Below are positions 1-12,300 of a stretch of DNA of 64,000 nt, one piece after another (positions within the stretch are counted from its first letter, which is position 1; each line of letters starts with the position of its first letter). A program made the translations under genes and the position numbers. The stretch lies in the NCBI RefSeq assembly GCF_932526225.1, contig NC_064048.1, forward strand, positions 8,084,515 to 8,148,514. The letters are read 5' to 3'. The DNA is from Nematostella vectensis (lineage: Eukaryota > Cnidaria > Anthozoa > Actiniaria > Edwardsiidae). The notes below the pieces were generated by a model, which saw only the letters and a list, made by a program, of their open reading frames with translations, had not been told where the DNA came from and ran no database searches.

Positions 1-60
1 CACCAATAAATACGATCACGAAATGACAAAGATTGCAACATCAAGCACGCAACGTTAGGT

Positions 61-1073
61 AATGACTAGCCATGGTAGTTCATGGCAAATCATGGTAGTC
101 AATGGCAAGTGATGGCAATCCATGGTAGTCAATGGCAGTCAATGGCAGTCTATGGTAGTCAATGGCAAGTCATGGCCGTCCATGGAAGTCAATGGCAAGT
201 GATGGCACTCCATGGAAGTCAATGAAAGTCATGGCACTCCATGGTAGTCAATGGCAAGTCATGGCAGTCCATGGTAGTCAATGGCAAGTGATGGTAGTCC
301 ATGGTAGTCAATGGCAAGTGATGGTAGTCCATGGTAGTCAATGGCAAGTGATGGTAGTCCATGGTAGTCAATGGCAAGTGATGGTAGTCCATGGTAGTCA
401 ATGGCAAGTGATGGCAGTCCATGGTAGTCAATGGCAAGTCATGGCAATCCATGGTAGTCAATGGCAAGTGATGGTAGTCCATGGTAGTCAATGGCAAGTG
501 ATGGTAGTCCATGGTAGTCAATGGCAAGTGATGGTAGTCCATGGTAGTCAATGGCAAGTGATGGTAGTCCATGGTAGTCAATGGCAAGTGATGGCAGTCC
601 ATGGTAGTCAATGGCAAGTCATGGCAATCCATGGTAGTCAATGGCAAGTGATGGTAGTCCATGGTAGTCAATGGCAAGTGATGGTAGTCCATGGTAGTCA
701 ATGGCAAGTGATGGTAGTCCATGGTAGTCAATGGCAAGTCATTGCCGTCCATGGTAGTCAATGGCTAGTCATGGCTATCCATGGTAGTCAATGGCAAGTC
801 ATTGCCGTCCATGGTAGTCAATGGCAAGTCATTGCCGTCCATGGTAGTCAATGGCAAGTGATGGCAGTCCATGGTAGTCAATGGCTAGTCATGGCAATCC
901 ATGGTGGTCATGGCAGTCCATGGAAGTCAATGGCAAGTCATGGCAGTCCATGGTAGACAATGGCAATCATGGCAGTCCATGGTAGTCAATGGCATGTCAT
1001 GGCAACCCATGGTAGTCATGGCAATCATGGCATGCCATGGTAGTAAATGGCAAGTGATGGCATACGAAAGGGA
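61..1073. repeat. 30-bp minisatellite with 180-bp higher-order unit
   Basis: Tandem array built from a 10-base theme (ATGG, pyrimidine, A, purine, T) in groups of three, giving a 30-bp period. From about 241 to 720 the same series of variants returns every six units: 361-480 is repeated base for base at 541-660, so the higher-order period is 180 bp. After about 900 the phase slips and 9- to 10-base units are mixed. Because 30 is divisible by three and the unit has no stop, long open frames exist on both strands (plus 162-956, minus 761-219) with a ten-residue repeat. I see no splice sites, domain or promoter, and treat these frames as by-products of the repeat. Confidence 0.9.
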
Positions 1074-1787
1074 GAAGCTCAATATAATGTGGGTTCTGTC
1101 GTTGGGCACCCTTTTCCATTTAAACATTATTAGAAAAAATAATTTAAGGCGCACGATTATTTTCTTTAACTATAAAGAAGCCGACAAATCATAATACTAA
1201 ATTGTATTTTCGTTATAGCTTTTTTACAATGTCAATAACACGTGATAAATAATCATAAGACGAAATAAATCGTGGTTATGTTGGCATTTTAAAGATTATT
1301 TGGAAGAGAAATAATATGAATAATGAAAGGTATGATTCCGATTTTCTGAAAATGACGCAAATTTGACGACTCTGTGCTTTCTTTTCGCGTCAAATAATAT
1401 ATCTTCAATGCAACTCCGGGCTTCGCGCCTGAATGTACACTCTAAATAGAATTTGCTATCAAACTCAAACACTTAGCTGTGTAAGAAATTAAATTCCATC
1501 AGTACTTTATAAGGCTCACTTATCATTTCTCATTATTTTAGCATGATTTTTAACGCAATTTATTATAAAAAATTGTCAAAACCATTGACTTTTCGATAAT
1601 ACGGCTTTTATCAGAAGCGAATCTTTTTAAACCATTTCAAAAAATTATGAGATTAAAGGTCCTTCTTTAAATCGTTTGTACAACGTTCATAATACTTTTA
1701 TTTATAGGTGGCATATAATTGATAAGGTGAAAATTGAATTAGGAATAATAAAGGTGCAGGTTGTGTATTTTAACATAAAGAAAAAGC

Positions 1788-1989
1788 GTGTTATTAAATT
1801 TGTAAAAATAATGTTAAAAATTTATAATAATATAAAATTACATAAATGGCAAGAATAACAAGCCGCTGTAGCGGGTTGACCAACCGGGTATAGAAGCGTC
1901 AACCCGTTACAGCGGCTTGTTATTCTTGCCATTTATGTAATTTTATTTTATGATAATTTTTTTAATTATTTTTACAAATTTTATAACAC
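1788..1989. mobile_element. Foldback (long inverted repeat) element
   Basis: Two arms of about 92 bases, 1788-1880 and 1898-1989, are close to perfect reverse complements around a 17-base centre. The inner 45 bases of each arm differ at only one position that I can see; the outer AT-rich parts carry a few changes. The transcript would be a very long hairpin. A further partial copy of the inner GC-rich arm sequence (AAGCCGCTGTAGC) follows at about 2013-2040, suggesting a repeat family. No target duplication is clear and no protein is encoded. Confidence 0.75.
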
Positions 1990-4914
1990 CATCAAGCTCC
2001 TACTTTGGCCCCCAAGCCGCTGTAGCTGGTCGACCAACCGGAGCCAACCCGCAGGTTGAGCGTTGGCGGGTTGAGAACCTTAATGCTTCTATTGTATGGT
2101 GACTAGTGTTCAAATACATAAATGGAACCCATAGCTGCAACGAGAGAAAGTTCTGCTTTTCGGAGGAACATTAAAAATAAAAATGATTTAAATAATGGTA
2201 ATCTCTTTTTCTGCTTTTTCTTGAAAAACAAGAGAATCAATGGAGTCATAAGAAAGTAGTCAAACTATGAACAAGACTTAAAGCTCGCAAAAAGCAATTT
2301 TAACCATCTTTTGTTTAGTGGGTTTATAGTTGAGTAGACAATGAACTTTTTTATTGGCGTTCAAGAAATCTTAATTAGAATATCAAAAATAAAAGCTGGA
2401 GAGTGTGAAAAGAAAAGTGTCGATAACTACCTTGAAAAACTTATACACTTTAACGTCCTAGAAAATCAGAAGGTATTACAAAGGCGTTGATGATTCAAAA
2501 TTTTTCCTGAAAAAAATCAAAAACGCTTGTCACCCTCGGGAAAGGGGAAATTTAAGAAAATTTAAGATACTACTCAGAAATTGATGGTTTTCGCCTAAAA
2601 TATTTGCCGACCCATACAAATAAGCAATGGCGACATGCTCGAAACAATTATAGCAAAATGCGCAAATTTTTTCTTATCGAATAAAAATCTTGTTTACGAC
2701 ATCGCAAAACAAAACTTGTTTAGCATAGCAACCAAGTTCAAAAAGTTCCTAATTTTTAGTTTCTTTTTCTTTTAAAAGATCGTTAACTATTTTCAACGTA
2801 TGCTTACCTTTTGTAGAAGATAACTGAACTGGTCTAATGGCGTTTTCATATTCTGCCTGTTAACAAATCTTGCATGGTTGACTTTAATTTCTGAGGGCTG
2901 GTAAACTTTGCAAGAGTTGAAATAGAATTGAAGTCTTTTTAAATTGTGGTTGATTTTGATTGGTTAAAGGGATAAGGGTATTATACATGAGTACAATAAT
3001 AAAAAACTCATTAACACAGAGATGTTTTTTTTTCAAATGATGCGATTGAAAGTAAACAAAACCAAACTTCATTTAGTTTCCCATTGCGAAACCTTAATTG
3101 AGCCGAATTTCCACTCTGTTACTCATAATAAATTTATTGGTACAGTACGTACAATAATGGTTGAGAGCTCCCTTTCAAGTCAAGTCATGTGGATAGGCTA
3201 TTGGTCTAAGCGAAACAAAAATAGCCTGTTTGAACTAAAACTGAAGTGCAAAAACCAACGCGCCATAACATAACATAGAAAATTGGCTGTTACATTGCAA
3301 CATAACATAGAACGTTACTTACAGATACTTATATCTTTAGATGTGGTGGGACCCGAAATAAAATAATTTTAAGTTACTTTAAAGAGACCATGACACTAAA
3401 AATACATAAGCTTTATAACAAAATATAGCTATCGATGTTTAGTTTTAAAAATGCCTTTGTGCTTATTAATAACAGGAATTTTTGTAATCGTGTTTTGAAA
3501 ATGTCTTGGCGACATTTCAATGCATTTTTATTCGCAAACTAAGTTGTAGATATACGATTTCTTCCACATGCGAATGCGAACTGGCGAATAACTTCACTAA
3601 AAATAGTAAACTCGCAAAAATACCAGTGCACCTTCAAACAGCACCCCGGGGTGGAAAATGTTGAAAGAACCACATGCAATTGTAATAATCTGATTCACTG
3701 TTGAGCCTCAAAGTACAACAAATTGCCAAACGGGAAAAGCGAAATAGTTTGTTTTACCGTGCCGATTGACAACAGGATTTGATCGAATTTGATCCACTCA
3801 TTCAAGGAATGATATTTCTCTAAGAAACAATAATCAGTCCTTACAATCGGGAGGGAGGAAGGGTAAACATAAAACTCAAATTTGTTCTAGAGCCAAGAAA
3901 AGCACGGTGAATGGTGCACGTTTTCTTGTGAGTGTTTTCTGATCGAACCGTACGCTTTGTTTTGCTAGTAAATGTACATTTGTGCGGTTGTTGTGCATTC
4001 CCTTTTACATATACCAAGTCTTGATGGCAGTTTTTCTTTAAAAAAAAACATTTGAACTATTCAGGGATTATAATGCTACTACCATCTACTGCATTTGTTT
4101 TTTTGTTTGTTTATTAAAAGAGGATTTTAATTTAAAAATACAATCGACGTTCACTCATTGATGAGTTTTAGTCCTCGCATCTCAACCTACTTTTTAGATT
4201 TTAGATTTCCAGTCGTTTCTCTTTGAGTTTTATATGTTGAAGTTTTTTTTATCTCTTTGTGTAGATGATTTATAGCTTGCTTTCCTTGTAATCTATAGGT
4301 TTCATTATTTAGTGCTTGTTTAGTGCGTTAAAAATGTTCTTCTAAGAGCGTGTTTTGTTCTTGTGACAATTCGCAATAAATTGGACAAAAAAATTATAAA
4401 CATTTTTTTCTCTGTGTTATTTAAAAGCATAGACGCTTTTAAAATATGCATTCTCTTTGCAGAGATATTGATGCGTTACATTTGGCCTTGTAATATCTTT
4501 TCGCAATTATTTACAGCGTATATCTTATTGCTTTGATCCAAAATTGTGATCGAAAAAGGAGTGAGTTTGCCGAAAAATTGGGTGATTCGCGCGCAAATGG
4601 TGTTCAAAATCTTTTTAAAAATATTAATAAAAATCACCGCTCCAATTGCTGCAGGATTCCTTAAGGATACTCTGCTCAGGTTACACTCAGCTATTTTCTG
4701 TGGAAGATTCGGGCCCCACGATCAATTATATGTGTATTTTGGGTGGGGACGTCCTATTTTGTATGGGAATGTCTAATGTTTATCACCCACTTGTACAACT
4801 CTTGACGTCACAAGTGATATGCAAATTAGATATTCGGGTGTCGCCGGTTTCATGTGAAAATACTAACTAGTCAATTTCTCAAAATAAGAAAAAGAGAATT
4901 TCGTGTCGCGTTTT
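1990..4914. other. Non-genic AT-rich spacer
   Basis: Apart from the arm fragment near 2013-2040 I see no gene, RNA or clear mobile element. The short open frames here (for example 3022-3273 plus and 4546-4776 plus) show no recognisable protein and no exon-like borders. A TGACGTCA-like site lies near 4803. Confidence 0.5.
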
Positions 4915-5510
4915 CATGCCTCGCATGCTCTGTTTGGTAAGCCCATCATGCCTTGCGCACCCTGTTTAGCTAGACCATCATGCCTTGCGTGCCCTGTTTA
5001 GTTAGGCCATCATGCCTTGCGCGCCCTGTTTGGAAAGGTCATCATGCCTTGCGCGCCCTGTTTGGAAAGGCCATCATGCCTTGCGCGCCCTGTTTGGAAA
5101 GGTTATCATGCCTTGGGCGCCCTGTTTGGAAAGGTCATCATGCCTTGCGCGCCCTCTTTGGAAAGGTCATCATGCCTTGCGCGCCCTGTTTGAAAAGGTC
5201 ATCATGCCTTGCGCGCCCTGTTTGGAAAGGTCATAATGCCTTGCGCGCCCTGTTTGGAAAGGTCATCATGCCTTGCGCGCCCTGTTTGGAAAGGTCATCA
5301 TGCCTTGCGCGCCCTGTTTGGAAAGGTCATCATGCCTTGCGCGCCCTGTTTGGAAAGGCCATCATGCCTTGCGCGCCCTGTTTGGAAAGGTTATCATGCC
5401 TTGCGCGCCCTGTTTGGAAAGGTCATCATGCCTTGCGCGCCCTGTTTGGAAAGGTTATCATGCCTTGCGCGCCCTGTTTGGAAAGGTCATCATGCTTTGT
5501 GGGCACTGGT
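4915..5510. repeat. 32-bp minisatellite, about 18 units
   Basis: Head-to-tail repeat of a 32-bp unit around CATGCCTTGCGCGCCCTGT followed by TTGGAAAGGTCAT. The first two or three units are divergent (GTTTAGCTAGACC type) and the last is decayed. Because 32 is not a multiple of three, a frame running through the array passes through all three phases every 96 bp; none has a stop, so three overlapping plus-strand frames of up to 213 codons show the same circularly permuted peptide. This is a property of the repeat, not evidence of a gene. Confidence 0.9.
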
Positions 5511-5961
5511 TGGACCATCGTGCCTCTCGCATCCGCCTTCGAGAGAGGAATAACACTGTTTCACTACATGACAAACGGTCATTTAGAGGTGCTCGTTAAT
5601 ACAGTATGTATTACTCCTTAAAGATTCGGTAGACCCAATTTGTGTTGCACCATTATTTTTACATTCGTAATGATTTTTTACGGTTAGTAAAAGATTCGTC
5701 ATACAAGAAAGGTTCTAAGCCAGGGTAAGAATTACAAATCCAGTGATTATTACTTTAACTTTATTAAAACATAGTTGCCTTATCTTCATTTATACAACTC
5801 AGTTCAAGACAGACACAACCCCATAATCTGATGCCAACACTTATCGGTACTATCAGCCACTATTTTGTCACTCTAGCAAAATACCAAGTGTGAGAAAGCA
5901 TCCATATCCATCAGCTGACTTGGGGAAGCTAATTCGTTATCTTCGATTTAATTTTATAAAT

Positions 5962-6057
5962 GAAGTATGAAACATTGTTTGAAAGCAATTTTTCCCATAT
6001 TTCCTTTTCAAAAGAAATATGGAAAAAAACTGCTTCCAAACAATGTTTTATACTTTC
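5962..6057. repeat. Perfect-like hairpin (palindromic repeat)
   Basis: Arms 5962-6008 and 6011-6057 are reverse complements with about six mismatches or small gaps and almost no loop. It lies beyond the predicted 3' end of MRPL21. It may be a small MITE or foldback; no target duplication was identified. Confidence 0.6.
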
Positions 6058-6206
6058 TTTTAAAGAAAACCTTACGGTTAAGTTAGGTACAAGGCACTTC
6101 CACAAAAGTCTGCTGTAAAAAAAATAAAAGAAGTGTGGCTGCACTAAACCACGACAACAATTCAAACGTCGAGCTGTTGACTTGCTGAATCAAATACCAT
6201 ATTTGT

Positions 6207-6212
6207 TTTATT
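6207..6212 (-). promoter_or_regulatory. MRPL21: Polyadenylation signal AATAAA of MRPL21
   Basis: TTTATT on the plus strand reads AATAAA on the minus strand, about 160 bases after the MRPL21 stop codon. It is the first canonical signal I find downstream. Confidence 0.5.
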
Positions 6213-6370
6213 TTGTGCACCGGAAAATCCACATCGAGTCAACTTTTACTACACGAAACCAATTGAGCGCTATTTCTAAAGTTATAAGCAGTAGACATTT
6301 ACAAGGCACGTGGTGGCTTGAAACGTACAGGAAGTGGAGCCCAGTCCTGCTTTGTCAGACAACACATCTG

Positions 6371-9300
6371 TCAGACAGCTGCTGTAGAGAGGTGAGAGGG
6401 GTTGAGCAATATGGAGTTTATCCTCAGGACGGTGATGTCTTGTCTATGACCTGAAACAAAGAGAATTGGTCTAACGTAAGGCCTAACGTTTAGGATTCAC
6501 ACGAAACAACTTTAACCAATCAAAGTTCGAATTACGGCGATTTTCGACATGCTAACTTTCGTCAACAATGCCAAACAGCTGAACTGCTATCTGGCCTTAA
6601 GTATTTCATGTTTCTGATTGATCAGCTTCTTGCAAAAAGGTGTTGTGAAACACTTTGAGTGCTGGCCATTGATTGTGTCATTTTAAATGACAGAAGCCAG
6701 GCGATTCAGCTGTTGGAAATTGTTGGTAGAGTTTCCAGAATATTTGTAAACTACTATAAAGGAATGGCATTTTCAATTCAAACTGAGCCCCCCCCCCCCC
6801 CCCCCCCATTTACCAGGGGCCAGTTCCTAGAAAGCAGGTTCATGCTAACCCAGAGATAAATACGGCTATCTTTGATTGGATAAAGAGGACATTCATCCCT
6901 GGGTTAGCGTTAACCTGCTTTCTAGGAACCCGGCCCAGGTGGTTATGTTTGTTGCACGTTTTTTTTCTGTGAAAAGGTAGTAATTTTCCCTGGATCCAGA
7001 CCTGGGTCAGGTTCCTAGAAAGCAAGTTAACGCTAACTCTAACTAGAATTGAATACCCTTTTTATCCAATAACATGTCGAGATGGCGGTATTCATCCCTG
7101 GGTTAGCACTAACCTGCTTGCCATAAACCAGCCCCTGGTTGTTATGACTAAAACAGTCCTTGCTTTCACTATCTTATAGCACATACTCTAATCTTTACCT
7201 CTTGTTCTCTTGTAACCTTTTCTTCGTTTTTTCTTGAAGACAATCACCTTGGCTGTCTTGGTTTTCTCGATAACAGTAGCAAAAATGGTCACAAGATCCC
7301 TTCTGGAAATTAAGGCACAGTATAGTAATCTTTTTTGTTGTTTTAATTTAGGTTTCTTGTTTGTAGAGATACTTTTTAGGATTAGTTATGGTAGAGAGGA
7401 CCAATTCACATTGATATTGACTTTTATCTTAATTGTAACACTTTATAACGTCACACTGTATAAGCACCACAACCATCAACAAAATATAGGCCCCCCTTCC
7501 AAACACACACACACAGAGCACACCAATTATAGCAGCCACTTTCCACAGTCCCTGAACTGATATATGGTTTTTAATATAGTAAGAAATACAGTACTTACTC
7601 CAAAAGGGGGCGTCCAATCACAGTAAAGTTCTCTCCACCTACAAGTAGAACCTGAAAATGGATAGTAACCGCTACTAAGTCAAGAGATTGCAAATATGCA
7701 AATGTGCTCTAGCGTATTGGTACGTACAAGAGAAACTAATGTTAGCTTGAGCTAATCGACAGTCCTTGACCTCCCTTGATAAATTACAAAAAAATATATA
7801 TCCTAATAACAACTGGGCATGACAGTCACCCAGAAAAGAGAAAAGGACCGCAATAAAATTCAGAAAATTTGAGGAAAAAAAGAGCCTCCCCTCTCTGTTT
7901 TGTCCGGCATGCTGCGGCTGGGAAAGAGAAGAAGCCCTGGGGCTGGGGGAACAATTTAAACGGCCGAGAATAATAAATTCAGGGTCACTAAGCAGCTTTT
8001 GATAACCCCCAAATCAGTACAGGCATCGTTAACAATGTCAGTAAATTTAAAATGATAAAAATTGTCTTCAGGATGGATATATTTCGTTTTCCATATACCA
8101 TTCTCTTTGTTATTTCGCACAAACCATATGCTTGGGCTACCTGTGGTCAGCTTGAAGTTGCCTTTGTGAAAACCCGAACCCCGACCCATCCTCGTTCGCA
8201 GGGTCACACCCTCCCCTACCCCCAGGGGCAAGGGGGGTATGAGGGGAAGACCCTGGGCCCAAGGATTAACCCTAAAGTTTTCACTTCTGCCTAAACCATG
8301 CAATGTCATATTTTTACAAATCGAATGTTCATAGCTTCCAATCAAGGAGTTTTTGTGATTGTTGATTTATAACTTGTCTATGATTGTCAAACAGTGTTAC
8401 ATGCTGTACATAATTTTGCAGTTGGCACAGCATTCTAAATAGTAGTTTAGCTTGCGGAATGGATATGATGCAGAATTTCTAAGATATAAAGTATCTTTAC
8501 TATCACTTTGACTGATAATGTAACACCCTTGTTTATCATTGTTTATACATTGAAGACACCATTTCTCAATCTCACTTTTCCAGCAATGTTTCAGCTTGCT
8601 GTAGTTCACTTCCACATGGCCATGCTCTTGTTTGAAGGACTTTGGAGTTTTTCTCTCATATGATTAGTCTTGTATTTGATATAATTTATCTCCCAGACCA
8701 TCACCATGCAATGTCATATGTTTACAGATCAAATGTTCATAGTTTCCAATCCTGGCAAGAAGTTTTTGTGATTGCTCATTTCAATGATGCTATGTACGCT
8801 GTACATAATCTTGCAGCTTGCTGTAGTTCGCTTTTATTTGCCATTATATTTCAAGATTGCAGCTGTAAATAGAAATAAATAATGTTTGATATAATTGTAT
8901 ATTTTATAGGTACATTCTGTGAATGTACTTACCTAAATATCTCTAATGTGACATAGGGCCAAGACAAAACTCAGCTTAGGAGCTTTGTATATTTTTTGCC
9001 TATTCCATGCAAACTTTACTTTAAAAAAAACCCTGTCAGTTAGCTGTTGGTAGGTCGTTGGTATGACATTTTCTGCTTGTTTAGTAAGCTTCTTATTCAC
9101 AACTTTGTAGTTGGTTGTAAATTCAACAAAATTAAGATTAGATATTTCTGGTGACTTGTCATAGTCAGTGCGATTGGCATAAACATCAAGAGGGGAGTTA
9201 TCAAATGTCGGGTATTAGTTTTCACACTTACCAAATAATCTTGTAATTTCGCCATGTTTGTGTAGTCAAAGAAGCTCTGATCATCGAAAAATGCCGCTAA

Positions 9301-12300
9301 ATGAAGACGTGCCGCGAGCCACGCTACACTGACTTTAACAGGGAGCCCAAAACTGTCCACAAATGCCGTCCGTTCGCCCAAATGAATCGAGTATGAACAA
9401 GCATAGAATAATAATTGTTCATGGGGGGAGGGGGTGGGAGGTCTTCACTTTCAAGATGGCAACTGTAGCCACAGGGAGCCCAAAACTGTCCACAAATGCC
9501 GTCCGTTCACCCAAATGAGTCAAGTTTGAACACGCACAGAATAATAATTGTTCATGGGGGGAGGGGATGGGAGGTTTTCACTTCCAAGATGGCTACTGTA
9601 GCCACAGGGAGCCCAAAACTGTCTTCAGATGCCGTCCGTTCGCCCAAATGAATCGAGTATGAACATAGTGAGCTTTGCGAGATTAGTTTTGCTAAACTAG
9701 AATCATTACAAACAAACTAAACAAAAACTAGGTGGTCTGCAGAGCCATTGTACATTATAAACAGGGACACAAATCAACTCAGTATGAAAAGCTGTATATT
9801 TTGAACCTTTCCAAAACCAGAGCAGCTAATAAGTACTGTAGCTAGACTGCTGAGGTGTTTTATCAGACTAAAAAATATGTACGTTGGATAAAATAAGATG
9901 GAAAGTCAAGTGTTAATTCACCTTTTCCAGTCTTATTTTGTTGCCCATCTCTGCGTCTATGCGGTTGATTGTGATAGTGTCATTAACGGTAATCTTGAAC
10001 TGCCGTCCACCTGATGAGTCATTAAACAAGTCTTGAAATACTAACACGCCAGACTTTTATATCCACAACATAAACATTGAAATGTAATCTATATCATCAT
10101 GCATCTTAACAGACAAAAAAAATAAGTTCTTTTTTTACTGTCAAGTACTTGTTGTACTATGTAGTCTTGTCTGATTTGTGGCTGAATTATCTAACCAAAA
10201 TAACTTTAGATCAGTCACAAAAGCCTTAGAAGATTCACATTTTACTTAAGCTTAGCAACTTTATCATCGAGAACGGAGTGGAGTTATAAGTCAAAGAAAC
10301 ACATATCTAAATCTTTGTCTGTAACAACGCAAATATATCCATCAAAATACAGTCCTTGCAGAAAGCCTTACCATTTTTTCTGGAACACAAGAAAATAACA
10401 TTTTTTATGACCATTTTTCCCAAACTTCAAGACCTTTAAAAATGGAAAATACTTTTTTAATACTTCAGTGTACAAGTGCTTTAAAATTATTCCCCATAAC
10501 AACAATACTGGACTTGTCAAACAAAATTTTATGGATTTTTGAAGAACATAAGTTGTAATTAATAGCAGTCTTACCTATATGAACAACAGCAAATACTTTT
10601 CCTGAATTTTGACCTCTGGCCATTTCATCCTCAACTTTGGAAATTATATCTGAAAAATAAAAATTGAAACCACACTCATCAGGGCTTCTGGTATTACGTG
10701 GAAAAAAACTCAAAATTATGCAGGATTCTTTGCTAAATTACGGGCTAAATTATGCGGAAAATCAATCATTACGGGCTAAACTACGCTGGATTTTGCAATA
10801 CATGTTTCTTTAAAAATTACAATTTTGCAGGATTCACAAAATAATACGAAATATCACACTTTTACGAAGAATATCTCTCTTTTTTACGAGAAATAGAGGT
10901 AAGACCCCTAAAAGAACACATCTGCTGTGCACTTAAATATTTTGTCTCTCAAAATTTAGCCAAATTACGCTGGATTACGCGGAAATTTGTGGTTTACCTG
11001 TAGTACGCGGATAAAGCCAAATTATGGGCTTCCGCACAAGCGTGTAATTCCAGAAGCCCAGACCCATGAGGTAATAATCAGCTACACTCTTTAACTGTGT
11101 TCTTCAGTTTATACATAGCCAAATTGTTGCAAGACCTCGGCGAACCCAAAATTGTTGTCTTATTTGAAGTGGCGCATAGTCGATTAACTGTCTCAACCAA
11201 TAGATGACTTTCATGTTTCAACTGTCGCATCATAAACCATTTGAATGCACACAGCATGGGAATTGATTGGTCGCTGTGGTATGATTGTTTACAAACCATT
11301 CCAAGACAAAACATAATTTGAATTATTGGCAGATAGGCAACAATGAATTTGTCTATACTGTAGTATAGTATATAAGATCTTACCCGAGTTTTTGGTGGTA
11401 GTCACTGTATGGGAGGATATACAATTTTGCTCGTCATCCTCTTCTGAGGCTCCTTCTGTGAGGGATGAGGAGTCTTGGCTCCGGACATCAACATTTCCTA
11501 CGAGGCCAAGAGGGTCGCCGATAATGCTTTGAGCTGGTGCAACTACTGCAAAGTTCCGATAACTGTGGAGAGAATAAGATTAATAAAAGGCAATAAAAAT
11601 ATACAGTAGGTACTACTGGTGAGATTTTTACAGGACCAGAAATGATCCCAGAACCTGAAACGATCCCCAGGAGTCCCCTTAATGAACCCAAAGGAATTGC
11701 AGTAATGGACAAACAATAAAAATGTGGAAGGATTGGCTTTCAGTTTTAAAAATATATGAAACATTTTAGTGTTATTTGTGTTACTATATCAGGAGATTTA
11801 CATTAACTAAAGCCATTCATAACAAGCCATAAATGAAAGTCTCCACAGAAAAGACATGCTGCTTTCCATAGAATGAGAAATGAGTTAAGGTTATTTTTTT
11901 GCATGTTTGTTTGTATTCTGTGAATGAAAGACCTATATAATGAGATCATGCAGGGTTATGCACTACTATATGAGGAAATTTAAAAATCACATCATACTGT
12001 ATTTCTTTAACAAAAGCCACATCTGTTAATATTTTGCAACAGTAGTAAAAGGGTTGTTAAAGTTCATTACTCAGTTAAGTCTTTTTGTCATTCCATCTTC
12101 TCAGCCAAACTGGCTGCCTGAAGTGTGTCAGTAAATATTTGCTCGAGTGAACATAGATTTATCGGGGAGTTACATGTTTTTGTTGTCAAATAAATATAGA
12201 TTTTCAGGAGTGATATTTACCGAAACATTATTTTTAGTGTCAGAGTCCTGTGTCGGAAATGCAAATGCTTTGTTTATGTTGTATTTGTTTCAGTAGCAAT

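Noticed and set aside
162-956. 264-codon frame with a ten-residue HGSQWQVM-type repeat
   Set aside because: It follows from a stop-free 30-bp minisatellite; the opposite strand is equally open, and there is no start context, intron border or domain.
4980-5621. 213-codon Cys-rich repetitive frame
   Set aside because: A 32-bp repeat read through three phases; overlapping frames of the same kind exist beside it.
10668-10690. Hammerhead-like CTGATGAGTGTGG on the minus strand
   Set aside because: There is no GAAA or stem III after it; the match comes from the MITE end.
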